Of a stretch of DNA of 64,000 bases, positions 38,925 to 50,219 are shown piece by piece. Both the position numbers and the translations under genes were made by a program. Positions within the stretch are counted from its first letter, which is position 1, and each line of letters opens with the position of its first letter. This stretch comes from Lutjanus erythropterus (Eukaryota; Chordata; Actinopteri; Lutjaniformes; Lutjanidae): NCBI GenBank assembly GCA_020091685.1, contig CM034603.1, positions 15,417,596 through 15,481,595 of the forward strand, in the 5' to 3' direction. Below the pieces are notes generated by a model. The model saw only the letters and a list, made by a program, of their open reading frames with translations, was not told the origin of the DNA and searched no databases.

Positions 38925-39265
38925 TCAACATTTTTAAAGATTATTAAATGAATTGCCAATTATTTTGATAATCAATTAATTAATTAGTAATTTTTTAAAG
39001 AAAAAATTTAATATTCACTGATTTTAGCCTCTTAAATATGAACATTTTCTGGTTTCTTTATTCCTCTATGACAGTAAACTGAATATCTTTGGGTTGTGGG
39101 CAAAGCAATTGACATTTGAGGATGTCATCTTGGACTCTGGGAAACAATGATCAACATTTTTCACCATTTTCTGACATTTTATAGACCAAACAACTAATCA
39201 ATTAATTGAGGAAATTATGGACAGATGAACTAGTGATGGAAATAATTGTGAGTTGCAGCCCTAGA
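38925..39265. repeat. TAGGGCTGCAAC-type repeat
   Basis: Best copy in the window: TTATTTTGATAATCAATTAA, TTTTAGCCTCTTAAATATGA, ATGACAGTAAACTGAATATC, TTTTCTGACATTTTATAGAC and the end GTGAGTTGCAGCCCTAG. The dinucleotide-like ATTAATTA block near the start is part of it. Confidence 0.7.
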
Positions 39266-39408
39266 CCAAAATATTTTAGAGCTGAAACACTTAAATTTGA
39301 TTAATTGGTAAAAATATAATGAAACTAATGATGCTTTGAGTACAGCTGGGCAACGCCACAAACAACACATTCAATCATTCATTATTCATTTAAAAAGCAT
39401 TTAGAAGG

Positions 39409-40035
39409 TTAAAAGGATAGTTCACATTATTTCTAGGGGGGTTTTATGTGGTACTATAGCAGATTACCTATAGTAGATGGCAGTTAGGACGCCCCCAGTT
39501 CAGAGAAGCCACATGAGCCAAATATTCCACGCCAGCCAGACTCCTTTAGTAAACTCAGAAATTTTAACTTGCAGAGCTGGTTTTTTATAAGGTTAGTTTG
39601 GGTTCACCAAAGTCAAATAAAACACAAACTAACAGATTGTGGTAGCGGTAGACCTGTGATTCCCATGTTCTGCAAAGTACAATCACTCATTTTGCCCATG
39701 GAGTTTGGTGGTTTTTTGGGGAGAGCAATATTTAGCTTATATGACAGCTGTTTCTTGATGGAAAAGGCTGTCTGACCACAAGTTAAAGCAGTGAAAATAT
39801 TGTAAATATAGTATACATTTCAGCTGATATTGATTTTTGTCAGGTGGACCTTTTTTAAGATAATGTTTTGCTGATGACCCTGTCCACATTAGTACATTGC
39901 TTATCTTCCTACACCAGTACTCCTGCTTCTTCACCAAATTGGGGTGTGTCAACTGCCATCTACTGTAGGTAATACACTGACTATGGATAAGTACCTCATA
40001 CAACCCCACTTCAATAATCGGAACTATCCCTTTAA
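39409..40035. mobile_element. Foldback TTAA-type MITE, copy 3 (left arm shortened)
   Basis: Starts TTAAAAGGATAGTTC and ends GAACTATCCCTTTAA. The left arm retains only about 150-200 bases (AGTAGATGGCAGTTAGGACG), while the right arm is complete. Lies 1.6 kb from copy 2 in the same intron. Confidence 0.8.
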
Positions 40036-42689
40036 GTGTCTCTTTCACTTATCTCTACCTAGATTAAGCTCAAGCATCAGCACTGCTATTTAGCAGACAG
40101 CACAAATCTTCTCAGAGTCCAATCAGCAAAATCAGAGGAAGCACCTTAATTTGATGTGATGGTAATAAGATTTACAGCGGCCTGGAGGGTGGATGGGTGG
40201 ATCTGAAGAATAAAACCATCCAGAGCTACAAGACACGATGGCACAACCTTGGCTGAAGAGTATAAAGTGATGGGAAGGTAGAAGAAATTTGTGTGGGACT
40301 GTTTGAACTGATACATGGTGGAAAATCTGCCGCTGTCAGCATATGTAGCACCCCTTTTTCTCCCACCTCAGCACAACAGAAAGCAGTACCTTGGAAAAGG
40401 GTTTCACTGTTAACGCATGAAATGTTTCCACTGAAACATGGACAAGAGAGGCAGCAGAGTCACCGCTCTGCACTGGCTCTCACATGACACTCGTTAGCAG
40501 AGTTCAGACTGTTTCTATCCAGAGCCGGGCTGCGCATAATTACTTTGAGTGAGTTCTTTTCATCAGAGAGAGCACATTTCTCTCCCATTATGGAGTTATT
40601 TAAGGAGAAGGAAAAGGAGGTTGGAGAGATGATTATCAGGCTCACTCAACTAATTTTAAGAATTCACATAATGTTGTTACAGAGCAGCCAAGATGTTAAT
40701 TTTTCAGAAAGACAGCTGTGACTCTTCTTTTCTGGTTAACCAAGTTAAAGAAACATTCTACCTCAAACAGCTTGAAAATAATTTTATTGCTACACTGACT
40801 TGTAAGATGATGAATGATTCCTCCATCATTCCCATTCTGCCTCCCCTACGCCTGTTCTCACACTATGTAACTTTGGTGGCCGGGCCAAGACAAGCTAATG
40901 ATGCTTTGTGGCGCTAAGTCAAAGACATCAACTATGTCACAGACTTTGGTGATACTGGCTCATATTTTATGGAGAAAATGTTTCTGGTCTTCCCTCTGAT
41001 GTCCTCTGGCTGCTCTGTCTCAACTCTCTGATTTACTGTTTCCTGATGGACAGTGGAGTAAACTATTAGCTCATTAGCTGTCCTGGATTTGGAGCTCAGA
41101 CTACTGGGAAAGTTTTGGTATTTACATCGTTAGCACTGGAGTTTTAGACTAGTGTGACTCACTGGATGTACTCTGTGGATATAAGACTGCCAATAAACAC
41201 TTGTTTTCAGTCAGCGAGTCCCCAGGAAACAACAATAACCTCTGTGTTAGTAACCCACATGCTGAAAAGAGCAAATTAGCACATGAACATAAACGAGCGA
41301 GCAGCCATTAACTTTTCCTTTACTGGGATTGTGCCATTTTAATGCCAAGGCTCGCCTCACAACATGCAAACGTACTGGTCAGTGCGGAAATATCAATAAG
41401 CTTGTGGACAAACAATACTACTATCCATATTTATAACATTACATAAATAACTGACAAAGCAATTTACCTTGTTACGTCTACAATAAAGTAATAAATGTTG
41501 AATCTTTTCATGTCAGGTCTTTATTTTATGCACCAAATTATGGTGAGTTGTATCAATAAGAGTATCAATGAGCAGTATTAGTATATCAATACCAGTATCA
41601 ACCAAATCCTAACAATGTTTTGTAAAAAAGAAAGTTTCTATATCGGACAACATATTATGCTGACACCAATAAAGACGGATATTGCTGCTGTGATACTTGT
41701 TGCTATTCAACTAGTGAGTAATATTAGCTGCTTGCGATGTCTTGAGCTGTCACACTTTATGTTTGGCTGTGTTAGCAAAGTGGTCAGCACAGAAATAATG
41801 TAACTGTAACAAATGGACAGCCGTCCATAATTACAACTGTAGTATATTAAATGAATTGAACTCTGAAACTGGAGGCACCAAATCACAAAAAATACCAAAT
41901 CTTAGAAAACTGAACCTCTGTAACCATGTCATGAATCTGGACAGACATGTTGCCTTTAAGTTTTGCAAATGTTCTCAATGCGTTGAGCTGCAAGAGCACC
42001 ATTTACTTCTCTTCTGTTGGGGTGGTGGCAGACATTTCAGAGCTACAAACATCAAATAAAAAAAATATATCACCACACCAATCAATCAATATCATGATGG
42101 ATAAGTGAAAGAATGTGTTTTGTCCAATTTGTAACATCATGAGGAACAAGCAGAGCCAGTCAAGAGCTGCACTGTGACCTTCACACGTAGTCACACCAAA
42201 TGTAGGTCCACGTTTCCCAAAACAGCCCGGATTCAGCACAGGCTGTCCCAGTTAGGCACCTCTCACCACGACTTTCCTCGAAACTCAACTCCCTGAGGTC
42301 CCCTTGCAACTGTCATAACCACAATCTGTCACACTTCAACAAACTACGTCCAGCTGCAGCTCACTTAAAGTGGGCATCTTCAGAGAGACAAGAGCCGAGA
42401 GTACACAGCATAAATAAAACACAGAAGAGGACACCTTTAGAGACAGGTAGGTCACTCGGTGTAGGAATAAGAGCAGACAGTGGGGCTGACACTGTCAAAT
42501 ACAACATCACCTTCCTGTGACACAGTAAATCTTTCAGCTCACACATACAACAAGTATGTGTAATAAATAAACCGGTTCACCTACTAGAAGTTGCATCACA
42601 GCCATGTGGAAAGAATCTGGTTATTCATGAAGTTCAAACAATTACACGACTATCTCATCGACATAGAATTTATACTTTTCATAATCAAA

Positions 42690-42835
42690 TTTAGACGTGC
42701 AACTATCAATTAATATATTTTCAGTGACTCAACTAACTGTTCTATGTCACAAAACATGTCCAAATTAAAGAACAAAATCAAAAGATATTCAATTTACAAC
42801 AAAAGAAAGCAGCAAATGTTTGTTTGTTTTTTCTT
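42690..42835. repeat. TAGGGCTGCAAC-type repeat fragment
   Basis: ACGTGCAACTATCAATTAAT, then AAAGATATTCAATTTACAAC and AAAGAAAGCAGCAAATG correspond to the family in opposite orientation to the 38.9-kb copy. Confidence 0.45.
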
Positions 42836-43068
42836 TAAAAATCATCTAAATTACTTATTATTCATTCATCATTCATATTCACTTACTCATCGTCAACAAT
42901 TAAAAGTGTTATCAACCAAGTTCCTGTCAACACTTTTGTTTTTAGGTCAAGTAAGAGCTTCATAATTGCAAATAAGTACAGGCTGTTATCCAAGTTATAA
43001 TAACTACTTAATATATTGAAGGTTGAAAGTCTTTAAGGTAATACTTCTGATGGCCACTCATCATTGCA

Positions 43069-43680
43069 GTTACTGAAAGTAACTAAGTATATTTATACAA
43101 GTACTGTACTCAAGTACAATTTTGAGGTAGTTGTACTTGAGTATTTCCATGTTTTACTCTTTTCCACTTTTACTTCACGACATCTGAGGCAAATATCGTA
43201 CCTTTTACTCCACATGTATTTGATTACTTTAGTTACTTTGGATATTCAGACTCATAGTACAAAAGATAATCAACCAAAAAATTCAGATGTAAGTTATAGA
43301 TGAAACTTACAAGCTGGCCAGCATGTAAAGTAGGCTATTTAAAGTAATTCAAATTTGCTCCACATTTACCAGCTGAATAACTCATTGATGCATCAGTAAT
43401 AACAACACAATAATATGATATGTGATGTGATATTTTGAAATGGGCCATCCTGCATAAGTACTTTTTACTTACAGTATATTTTGCTGCCATTACATTTGTA
43501 CATTCACTTTCATTATTGTACTTAGTAACAGAGTATTTCTACACTTATTTACTTTTATTATATTATATTATATTATACTATATTATATATTTTATACACT
43601 TATTTATTATTTTTTTATTATTTATTTCTTAGTATTTCTACACTTCGTTATTGCTTTTACTTGAGTACAAGCTCTAAACA
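43069..43680. repeat. AGTAACTAAGTA-type fish repeat
   Basis: GAAAGTAACTAAGTATATTT, CAAGTACTGTACTCAAGTAC, TTGTACTTGAGTATTTCCAT and TTTTACTCCACATG are hallmarks of a repeat that is very common in percomorphs; the far end has TTGCTTTTACTTGAGTAC. A TATTA microsatellite (43,553-43,600) lies inside. Confidence 0.65.
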
Positions 43681-44390
43681 TATCATCCACAACTAATACA
43701 GTTAATAATTCCTCGAGTAATAATAATAATAATAAAAAAAACAGTGCTTAGATCAATCAACAGTCACACCAACCAGCTCGACTGTGATTTACAATCCAAT
43801 TTCCAGCCCACAAAGATTGAGTTTGTCTTAAATCAAAGATCTCCAGCCTTCTGATATTACCGTTAAGACACATTATTTCTCACACACACGATTAAACATT
43901 ATTATCACACTCAAAAGGTAAAATGACCTGTAACCTGCTTTATGACCAGGAGCACTGCTTCACCCTGACAGGTTAATATTACTGCTCGTGACAGCTAATG
44001 AAGTTAAACCACAAACATTAAAATGTGCTAAAAGTGTTCTGTACACTTCAAATACACCTGTGTCAGGTTTGATGATACTACCTGAGCTGGTATTTCTAAA
44101 GGGATCAGATAACTTTGCAGTTCCTGATATTTGCACAACATTCCTCTAAACTTCATAAGCCACGCTAATAGTTTTGTGCACGTTCAGGAAAGATGTAATA
44201 GTCTTACCCTTGACTTTTATTCGCGTTTTGTAGTTTTACCATGGGGTAATAGCTCTTGTCTGGGTGTCTACAATGATTTACAGAAGCTAATCTGTCGCTA
44301 ACGTTAGCTAGCTAATTAGCTTTGTGGCTAAACATTCCTGAGTGTCCCAACCAAACACTGCCGCAGTCAAAGATCCGCACCCCGACCTAC

Positions 44391-44700
44391 CTTCTCCACT
44401 GGAGTGAGACGGTCCCGGGTGAAAAGAAAACACACTCCAATTACCCAGGATGAGGTTAAATTCCCGTAAACTTTCCTGTCGACCGACCACCGCGTGAAAC
44501 TAGTTCGTTACTTATTAGGTCTGTCAGATAGCAGCGTTCCCGTCTCTCCTGTTCTTCCCTGGCCGGTGTAATCCACATCAGTGCTCGCTCCCGTACACTC
44601 ACGCCTGCCTGCCTGCCCTCACAACTTTGGCGACTACCTTCAACCGAAGATCGACTATTAAGAAGATGTCTCACTCTGCAGCTTTATCAGGAGGAACTGA
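44391..44700 (-). other. arhgap12: arhgap12 exon 1 (5' UTR, start approximate)
   Basis: A strong donor (AGTGGAGAAG then GTAGGT) ends a moderately GC-rich segment on the minus strand and is the best candidate upstream of exon 2. No ATG opens a long frame in it, consistent with a non-coding first exon. The transcription start is not defined by sequence; 44,700 is an estimate from where GC content falls. Confidence 0.6.
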
Positions 44701-44770
44701 CCCATCGTAAACTTTGGAGTTACCATGGTGACCACTCTGGTACGGAGGCGATCAGACCCCATTAGTCAAG
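44500..44770 (-). promoter_or_regulatory. Putative arhgap12 promoter region
   Basis: The segment is richer in G, C and CpG than the flanking AT-rich DNA and sits directly upstream of, or overlaps, the inferred exon 1. No TATA box is evident at a useful distance. It contains an X-box (listed separately). It lies about 4.6 kb from the estimated kif5b 3' end, so the genes are arranged head to tail with independent promoters. Confidence 0.5.
44719..44732 (-). promoter_or_regulatory. RFX-type X-box
   Basis: On the minus strand the 14 bases read GTCACCATGGTAAC, a perfect fit to the RFX X-box consensus GTHNCC-AT-RGNAAC, an imperfect palindrome. RFX factors bind such sites near the promoters of ciliary and other genes. 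Position just upstream of the inferred first exon makes use by arhgap12 plausible. Confidence 0.55.
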
Positions 44771-44819
44771 ACTCAAATGCATGCTGCTTTACTTGATCAT
44801 TAATATTATGGAAGACCGA

Positions 44820-45256
44820 AACTAACAAAATAAAAAAAGAAAAAAAGGAAAAAAAAAAAAGAAAAAAAAAAAACCAACAAAGAAATAATAACTCAAGTAA
44901 AGGGCAAGGGAGAAATTATATAAAGATAAACACAAAAATAAATACATAAATAAACATTTCAAAATGAACAGATTGATCAAATGAAAAATGAATGGGGACA
45001 TTAAAAAAGCAAATAAATACATGAGCAAATTAAAACAGAACAACAATTTATTTTACATTTTATAAATGAAGGCCTACATTTATTTTAAATTACTTTTTTG
45101 GGTGCCTTTAATGGCATATTCATTTAATTATTAAGTCATTGTTTATTTATTTGATTTTGCCAGTTTTGGTCCTCCATATAATACAACCGTTGGTCGTGCA
45201 TATACAACTGCCTATAGCCTAACAGTTAATGTTTTGTTAGCATTTTAATTAGCACT
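44820..45256. other. AT-rich spacer with A-tracts
   Basis: Long A and AAAAG tracts at 44,832-44,875, then AAATAAAT-type DNA. No gene or repeat family recognised. Confidence 0.5.
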
Positions 45257-45300
45257 TTAATCAACTGATTAAATCAACTGATTTAATCAACTGATTAAAG
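45257..45300. repeat. Tandem repeat, 13-bp unit
   Basis: Three copies of TTTAATCAACTGA with one-base differences, just upstream of the GC-richer block at 45.31 kb. Confidence 0.85.
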
Positions 45301-45304
45301 TGGT

Positions 45305-45560
45305 TTCATTTTCGGAGCGGAACTCCGTTCAGAGTAAGAGCTCCTGTCTAATTTGTTCTCTTTGGCCCGAGCCCTCAGGTGTTTGGGACGCAAACGGAAA
45401 ACGGCGCCTCCTGACGGTTATAAAGTAGAACTACAAATACACTGCTGCATCCAATGGATTTGTGCCCACCTGCCCGCTTTAGAGGGGCGGGCAGAGTGTG
45501 CTACGTTTGAACTGAGTCAATCAAGCTGTTTTTGCCCCTGTGTCCAGTCTTTATACTATG
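45305..45560. promoter_or_regulatory. GC-richer block with GC box, possible regulatory region
   Basis: Within very AT-rich DNA this block holds CpGs, GGCGCC, a GGGGCGGGC GC box (about 45,484-45,492) and a TATAAAG word (45,420). It lies 0.6 kb upstream of the inferred arhgap12 promoter. It could be a distal promoter or enhancer, or a decayed transposon. No supported exon in it. Confidence 0.25.
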
Positions 45561-45574
45561 CTAAATTATCTGCA

Positions 45575-45717
45575 AAGTAACTAAAGCTGTCAAATAGTGC
45601 AGTAAAAATTACAATATTTACATGTGGCGTGTAGTGGAATAGACGTAGAAAAGTACCTCAAAGTTTTAATTTCAGTACTTGACTAAATCTATTTAGTTTC
45701 TTTCTACCACTGGGTTT
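45575..45717. repeat. AGTAACTAAGTA-type repeat fragment, opposite end
   Basis: AAAAGTACCTCAAAGTTTTA, CAGTACTTGACTAAATC and TTTCTACCACTG match the reverse end of the same family. Confidence 0.5.
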
Positions 45718-45894
45718 CACATGGTCTCTTGATAATATTATTTTGAAATAAATAATTAAAAAACCATACTAGTGTCCGCATACTTTACTTTGCTCCTAGT
45801 CAACATCATTCATTATTACAAATCTTCATTGTTCAGGTCTCAGCATTGATATAAGTTTTGACCTGGATGAACACCATATTAAAGGTCATTTTAG

Positions 45895-46005
45895 AGCTCA
45901 TACTATTGCCAAAACTATGTGAACACCAATCATTACACCCTTATATAATTGCTAAATACTGTATTTCTACTACAGCCTAATTTTTTTCTGGTTTCAGCCT
46001 TTCTA
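45895..46005. repeat. Degenerate fish DNA-transposon-type repeat
   Basis: GCCAAAACTATGTGAACACC followed by AATCATTACACCC matches the start of a widespread fish repeat (CCAAAACTTTGTGGACACC form). Only the first hundred or so bases are recognisable. Confidence 0.4.
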
Positions 46006-47401
46006 ATAGACCTTTCATTTTTTCTGGGACTGGGCTGGGCTGAGAACATTACTCAAGAAACCTCTGCCAAGTCAGAAATACTAATGGACTAAACCCAAAC
46101 CATGTTCAGACACAAAGGTACGCCAAAATCAAAAATTAAATTTACATTTAATTATTACATATAAATAACATGCAATTAAATGCACCAACAAATATGAAAA
46201 AAAAATCAATTTACAATGTTTTGATTTTCTTGTTTTTCTGCCTTTATATTAATTACCCTTTTTATGTAATTTTCCATTCAGCTTCATTTTATTTAATAAA
46301 TTAGCTTTTGTATTTATTAATTTGAGTAATTAATAAATAAAATGGAAATTAAACAGTAAAGTATATGAATGAGGGAATCAATGCAAAGGTCAATAAATAC
46401 AGAAAAATTAAAGGAAAAATATTAATTTATGCCACATTAAAAAAATAATGCCTGAGTATATTATTTATTTAGCATCTAATGACAATGGCAGTTCCAATCC
46501 TCCATGCAATTCAGCACAAAATGACTCACTAAATGTAAGTTTTTTCTTCGTTCCTACACATCAGTTAGGAATTTGCAACCAGACACACAAAGCACAGAGA
46601 TTTATGTGTTTTCTCATAATTATTTAATCACACATACATTTACATCATGCAATCAATCCAAAACTGTGATCTCATGAACTTCCCATCTCCGTCCATATCA
46701 GAGCCCTGCTATTTGTGCCCCAGTTCTCCAGGAATGATCCAGTACCTTGTCCACTGATGGATCCTCAAAACTGTCCTTTAAAAATTGACCAACTATTACA
46801 CAGTAATAAAAAAAGTGGCTACACTTTATTTTTTTTTTTAATTCAGAATTAATGCAAAATTCAATTTAGACAAACACCACAAATATTCTTTGCTGTTTTT
46901 ATTTAGATTTTTTTTTCCCCATTTCATATCCAGTTTTGGTGGAAGGTCAAAGGATAAACATTTTGAGGTCCATGCTGCAAAGTCTCAACTAATCTAGATT
47001 ACACAGAGGGAATAAACCATCTCGATAGACACCAAACACTGTCCTGTCATAGATACGAGGAAGCAACTCCTCCTGCAGCTTGTAGAAACTTAATTAATAC
47101 TACTTAAATTATTATTTGCTGTCGACAAACAGTCCCATTTACAGGGCTTCGAAAACTCCTTTTTCCTCCAGTCAAAAACAGCCACATACGGAGTGTTTTT
47201 ATGAGTGCAGGTATTGTGAAGAAGTGCTATTAAACCCAACCTTCCTGTTACATGATGACAGGTTTTACTTTATGAGAAAGAGGCGAAATCCTGTCCTCAC
47301 TTTTCCAGCTAGATTTGTTCCACGAGTCTCAGCCAAACAAAAAAAAATTTTTGCAGTAGAAAGTTTCTTTAATCTGTATTTTTTAAAAAGCTGAAACTAA
47401 T
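46006..47401. other. Intergenic spacer, nothing recognised
   Basis: AT-rich DNA with TTAATTAATAAATAAA-type stretches (46,140-46,460) and no frame with protein character. It lies between the arhgap12 promoter and the foldback element. Confidence 0.5.
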
Positions 47402-48249
47402 TTAAAGGGGTAGTTTGGATTATTTGATGAGGCACTTATCCATGATCAGTGTATTACCAGCAGTAGATGTCAGTTGACACCTCCTGTTTGCAGAAGCAGA
47501 GAGGAGCACAGGCATGAACGCTAGGCAATGTGCTGCTGTGGGTGGGGTTTGCAGCAAAGCATATTTTAGCCCCTTAAAAATAGTCGATCACAAAAAAAAA
47601 AAATCAATGTCAGTTTAAATGGCTTTGTATTTCAAATATTTTCATTGCTTTACTTTGCTGTCAGACAGCCCTTTCCAAAAGGAAACTACAGTATATAAGC
47701 AAAATATTGCTTTCTAAAAACCAAACAAACTCCATTGATGAAATCAGGAGTTGCTGGTTTACCGCTGCCTCGATCAGTTGGTTTGTCTGTGCTATGGTGT
47801 GACATCAGTTTTTTAAAAAGGACTGTTTGGATTCACTGAAGTTACACAATAACAAAAATGAACAACGAGATCGAGGCAGCGGTCGACTGCCAACTCCCAT
47901 GATTTGTGAGGCAAAATTGCTGATTTAATCTACGGAGTTTGTTTAGTTTAGAGAGAGTGATATTTGGCTTGTAAAACACCGGTTTCCCATCAGAAAAGGC
48001 AATCTGATGGCAAGGTAGAGCAGTGAAAATATTCATTTACATTCAATATACATCAGCGGATACTGATTTTTTTAGATGGACCATTTTTAAGTGGCTGAAA
48101 TATGTTTTGCTGCTGACCCTGTCCACAGCAGTACATTGCTTTGATTCCAGCACAGGACTCCTGCTTCTCCAAACTGGGGACCTGCCGACCATTATTGACT
48201 GTAGGTACGTACAAACCCCATGCCAAAAAAATCTGAACTATACCTTTAA
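47402..48249. mobile_element. Foldback TTAA-type MITE, copy 4 (full, about 850 bp)
   Basis: The most complete copy: two arms of about 420 bp in inverted orientation, TTAAAGGGGTAGTTTGGATT at the left and ATCTGAACTATACCTTTAA at the right. Matching blocks run along the whole arm: TGTGCTGCTGTGGG, GCATATTTTAGCCCCTTAAA, GTCAGACAGCC and ACCGCTGCCTCGATC on the left all have inverted partners on the right. It lies between the arhgap12 promoter and the kif5b 3' end. Confidence 0.85.
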
Positions 48250-49289
48250 GCGGAACAGAAGTTAACAAAGAAGAGGGACAGGACTTTGACTCCATATGGC
48301 AGGATTAGTGCTGCGAGCACACCCTGATCACACCTGCCAGTCGACTGATATACAGTGTATTTTACAGTATATTGCACTTGCACAAGATGTTAGTGTTCTC
48401 ACGCTGGGGTTACAATCACAACAAGCTCTTTGCCAATACACCGGGGCTTCATCACAGGATTAAAACAGAGAAAAACAAGCTGTGGTGGGAATTAAAACGG
48501 AAAAAAAAAAAAAAAAAAAATCATGAAATGACACTAAAAAATACAACAAAGACAACAAAACACAATAAATCCTACACCCCTGACTAGATTTAGTTAAATA
48601 AACACTTCCTCCAGATGATGACAGAAGATTGTTGTGCAATTTTAGACCCTGCTCTCCTGACTGGCTGATCAGCGGCAAAGGTCTGACCCCATCGACTGAC
48701 ACCCCCGCCCGCCACTTCCCCCTTCACATATGCATCTACGCGATCTATGGAACAATGAAAGATACAGTACATAAAACCCAGCAAAACACATTGCTTTCTG
48801 CAAATGTACAACCAAAAGGGGCACGAACAGTTACGGGTCCTAAATCTAAAAGAAAACAACAAAAAAAAGAGGGTGTGAGAGGGAAGACAAAAAAAACAAA
48901 ATTATTGAAGCGAGGCACCCTTGAAAAGAAATCATGATACGACAGGGATCAAACAGGTTTACAACTAAAAAAAAAAAGAAAAGAAACAGGTCCTGGAGAT
49001 GAGTGAGTGACAGCGACCCAGCTAGGACAGGACAAGCATTGTGGTGTGTGCTATCTTACGTCTATACACCTGCAGTCTATGTGCTCCAATGTGCAGAGAG
49101 ATATAAATAGCGTCCATTAACACAGCATTATTAACCACTGAGAGAAGTAAAAACAGTACATTTAGCTACTTAGCATAGGCTATGCTAAAAAGGTGGAAGT
49201 TTGTTGTGTTAACCGGATCATTCTCTTCCGTCCTTCCTTCCTTTCTACATTCTTTACATCCTTCTCATGAAGTCACCAATAACGAGTAT
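48250..49289. other. Spacer or distal kif5b 3' UTR
   Basis: A-tracts near 48,500-48,519 and 48,967-48,980, otherwise nothing recognised. If kif5b uses a poly(A) site below 49,290 this would be part of its 3' UTR; the sequence does not decide it. Confidence 0.4.
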
Positions 49290-50215
49290 AGGTTTTATTT
49301 TTAACTTAATGATAAAAACAATTGGCCTCCACAGGTATTTAGTTAAATACATCTACAGTACACTGTCGCACGTCTTGGCTTCTCATTTTTTTTTTTAGTC
49401 CTTCTTTTTTAGCCGTTCCCTTGTTTCGTACAGCTCTTTCTCTCTGCAGGGAAGCGTGTGCAGTAGTGCCAATTTTACATCTGTACAAGACCGGACAGAA
49501 CAGTAGTGCTCAACGCCATCTAGTCAATTCAAAACAGTTCTTTTTTTTTTTTTTTTGTAGTTTTTTTCCCTTAAAGATGCATGTAAAATCTATCCAGAGA
49601 AAAGTGTGGTTAACAACCGATAATAGTAATGATGAAAATGTACAGAGGTTAGCCTATGGGATCAAGCTATTTCTCGTGGTAGGGTCTCCTTTTTTTTGGT
49701 CTTTTTTTTCTTTTAGGTTAGGTGTTTTTATTTATTTTTTTCAGATCTTGCTACCCTTTACATTCAGCTTGGCACAGTGCAGAACTACTCGCACGAAGAC
49801 GACGGATGACGACAGACTGTGCAAAACAAAAACCGAAGCCACACATCTGAGGTGCGCGCGGTTTCGCTCGCCGAGGCTGCGCTCAAGACTGCGTTTGGTT
49901 CGGTGGGTAAGAATATTATCTTGCCTTTTTGTAAATTAAATTTCACGTCTTTTTTTATTATATCCAGTAAGAGAAAAAGAGATAAGTCAAGATGAGAATT
50001 GGGGGGGGAGGAAGTGGGAGAGTGGGAGGTGTGGGAGTTGGAGCTGTACAGGCCAGGAATATTTATATATATATATTTATAATTCAGAAACTCCTTCGTG
50101 GCTCCAGAGCAGCGACGAGGAGCCTGTTCGCTGTAATGGAATGACAGGTTGTCAGGGTGGGCGGGGGGGTGATATTGGCTTCTTCAGTGGTGTCGTCCTT
50201 CCATCCTGCTGCTCT

Positions 50216-50219
<4 letters not shown>
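49290..50219 (-). other. kif5b: kif5b terminal exon: stop codon and 3' UTR (distal end uncertain)
   Basis: Acceptor tttatctgcag at 50,220-50,230 opens an exon whose first four bases, CTGA, complete the last codon and stop. Beyond it the minus strand has no open frame. Two words, at 50,042-50,057 (CCTGGCCTGTACAGCT) and 49,766-49,779 (CACTGTGCCAAGCT), match the start of the human KIF5B 3' UTR as I remember it, in the same order and at similar spacing. AATAAA-type signals on the minus strand lie near 49,727-49,736 and 49,294-49,299; which one is used cannot be told, so the end given is a guess. Confidence 0.6.

Larger units (their letters stand above)
33869..44390 (-). other. arhgap12: arhgap12 intron 1 (10.5 kb)
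   Basis: Between the exon 1 donor and the exon 2 acceptor. It contains a CA microsatellite, a PIF/Harbinger-like scrap, two foldback elements, two TAGGGCTGCAAC-type repeats and an AGTAACTAAGTA repeat, each listed separately. In the remaining stretches (33,869-35,290; 35,926-36,629; 37,853-38,920; 40,036-42,680; 43,690-44,390) I see AT-rich unique-looking DNA and no supported exon. Confidence 0.7.

Noticed and set aside
44308-44490. Possible coding start in the arhgap12 first exon (frame VGRQESLREFN...)
   Set aside because: The frame starts at GTG, not ATG, and runs into the intron; the first exon is better read as 5' UTR.
44822-45046. Minus-strand 74-residue frame rich in Phe and Leu
   Set aside because: Produced by A-tracts and AAATAAAT-type DNA; no support as a gene.
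49421-49939. 172-residue plus-strand frame with poly-Phe
   Set aside because: Lies antisense in the kif5b 3' UTR and is kept open by T-tracts.
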